Shown: one piece after another, positions 63,788-64,000 of the stretch
How positions within the stretch are numbered: the first letter of the stretch is position 1
How the letters are laid out: each line of letters begins with the position of its first letter
Source of the DNA: a virus
Virus record (IMG/VR): IMGVR_UViG_3300046453_000081
Coordinates: 1-64,000 of that record
Reading direction: 5' to 3' (one strand)
DNA: 64,000 bases
Notes under the pieces: model-generated
What the model was told of the DNA's origin: nothing
The model's database searches: none
The model's input: the letters and a program-made list of their open reading frames with translations, nothing else
Program-made: the position numbers and the translations under genes

Positions 63788-63816
63788 ATTATAATTTAAT
63801 TCACAACATTTTTCAA
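63788..63816 (-). promoter_or_regulatory. Proximal promoter of the recombinase-fold gene
   Basis: Reverse strand TTGAAA, 17 bases, TATAAT. A small AACATT/AATGTT dyad covers the -35 region. No dispersed element here. Confidence 0.7.
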
Positions 63817-63921
63817 TGTTATTAATTAGGCATTAAAAGGAGTGGGATATTTTTTTGCATTTCTTATAATACTTAATTGCTAAAGGCAGATGAATAAATC
63901 AACTTTTATCTGTTTGATTAT

Positions 63922-63950
63922 ATTATAACACATTTTCGATTCATTAACAA
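63922..63950 (-). promoter_or_regulatory. Distal promoter of the recombinase-fold gene
   Basis: Reverse strand TTGTTA, 17 bases, TATAAT. The region 63708-64000 otherwise holds no gene. Confidence 0.6.
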
Positions 63951-64000
63951 TGGATTTTGGTATAAAGTACCATATTTCGATTCTGATAACTCGCTTTGTT

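Noticed and set aside
1-64000. tRNA genes, CRISPR arrays, rRNA, insertion sequences, structural phage genes
   Set aside because: No cloverleaf with TTC-purine loop, no spaced direct repeats of CRISPR length, no transposase motifs and no capsid, tail or lysis genes were seen on either strand.

Overview
The window is early-region DNA of a large temperate-type phage or prophage of a low-GC Gram-positive host (Bacillota, most likely Bacillaceae). The DNA is very AT-rich, ribosome binding sites are strong AAGGAGG types, GTG and TTG starts are common, and almost every gene is a short tightly packed reverse-strand gene. The gene set (RecJ-like DHH exonuclease, TOPRIM primase, DnaB-like helicase, P-loop ATPase of the Sak4 type, 3D-domain protein, dUTPase, thymidylate synthase, many small unknown genes) resembles the early cluster of SPbeta-like Bacillus phages. 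That affiliation is inference from gene content; no capsid, tail or lysis genes are visible.

Layout, low to high coordinate (genes read right to left). 1-12.2 kb is mainly nucleotide metabolism: partial thymidine kinase, class III ribonucleotide reductase (nrdD, and nrdG with a stop inside its cysteine motif), DHFR, thymidylate synthase and nucleoside deoxyribosyltransferase. Mixed in are a NADAR protein, a nucleotidyltransferase, a methyltransferase, a PcfJ-like protein and two homing endonucleases. 12.2-20.6 kb has a VWA protein, an RNA ligase, dUTPase behind tandem promoters, and a RecJ-like nuclease. 20.6-34 kb is a dense block of about 45 small genes: zinc-ribbon proteins, lipoprotein, winged-helix pair, macro domain, tiny membrane proteins. 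34-37.7 kb is the primase/helicase module. 37.8-50.8 kb carries an acidic repeat protein, a polynucleotide kinase-HD protein, a family of proteins opening with MKIRxxFVTNSSSSSF, a YqeY-like protein, a radical SAM/SPASM protein and a NadR/PnuC pair. The only forward-strand gene, a PD-(D/E)XK endonuclease, is at 50.9 kb. 51.3-56 kb is again small genes plus an HNH endonuclease. 56-61.2 kb holds a dTMP-kinase-like gene, the 3D-domain protein, the P-loop ATPase split by a group I intron that encodes a LAGLIDADG endonuclease, and an SSB-like protein. 62.2-63.7 kb holds a small HTH protein and a tyrosine-recombinase-fold protein resembling the SPbeta master repressor MrpR/YopR.

How it fits together: the genes encode dNTP supply, DNA replication, RNA repair (ligase, kinase, nucleotidyltransferases) and NAD/ADP-ribose handling (NadR, PnuC, NADAR, macro domain), the last probably countering host defence. 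At least 25 copies of a directional element (forward-strand consensus ATTWTATTTATCACYTGTYA) lie at promoters, gene ends and start codons across the whole window. They look like the operator set of a phage-wide regulator, and the recombinase-fold protein at 62.5-63.7 kb is the obvious candidate. Most start sites below were chosen from visible ribosome binding sites, so several differ from the longest open frame.
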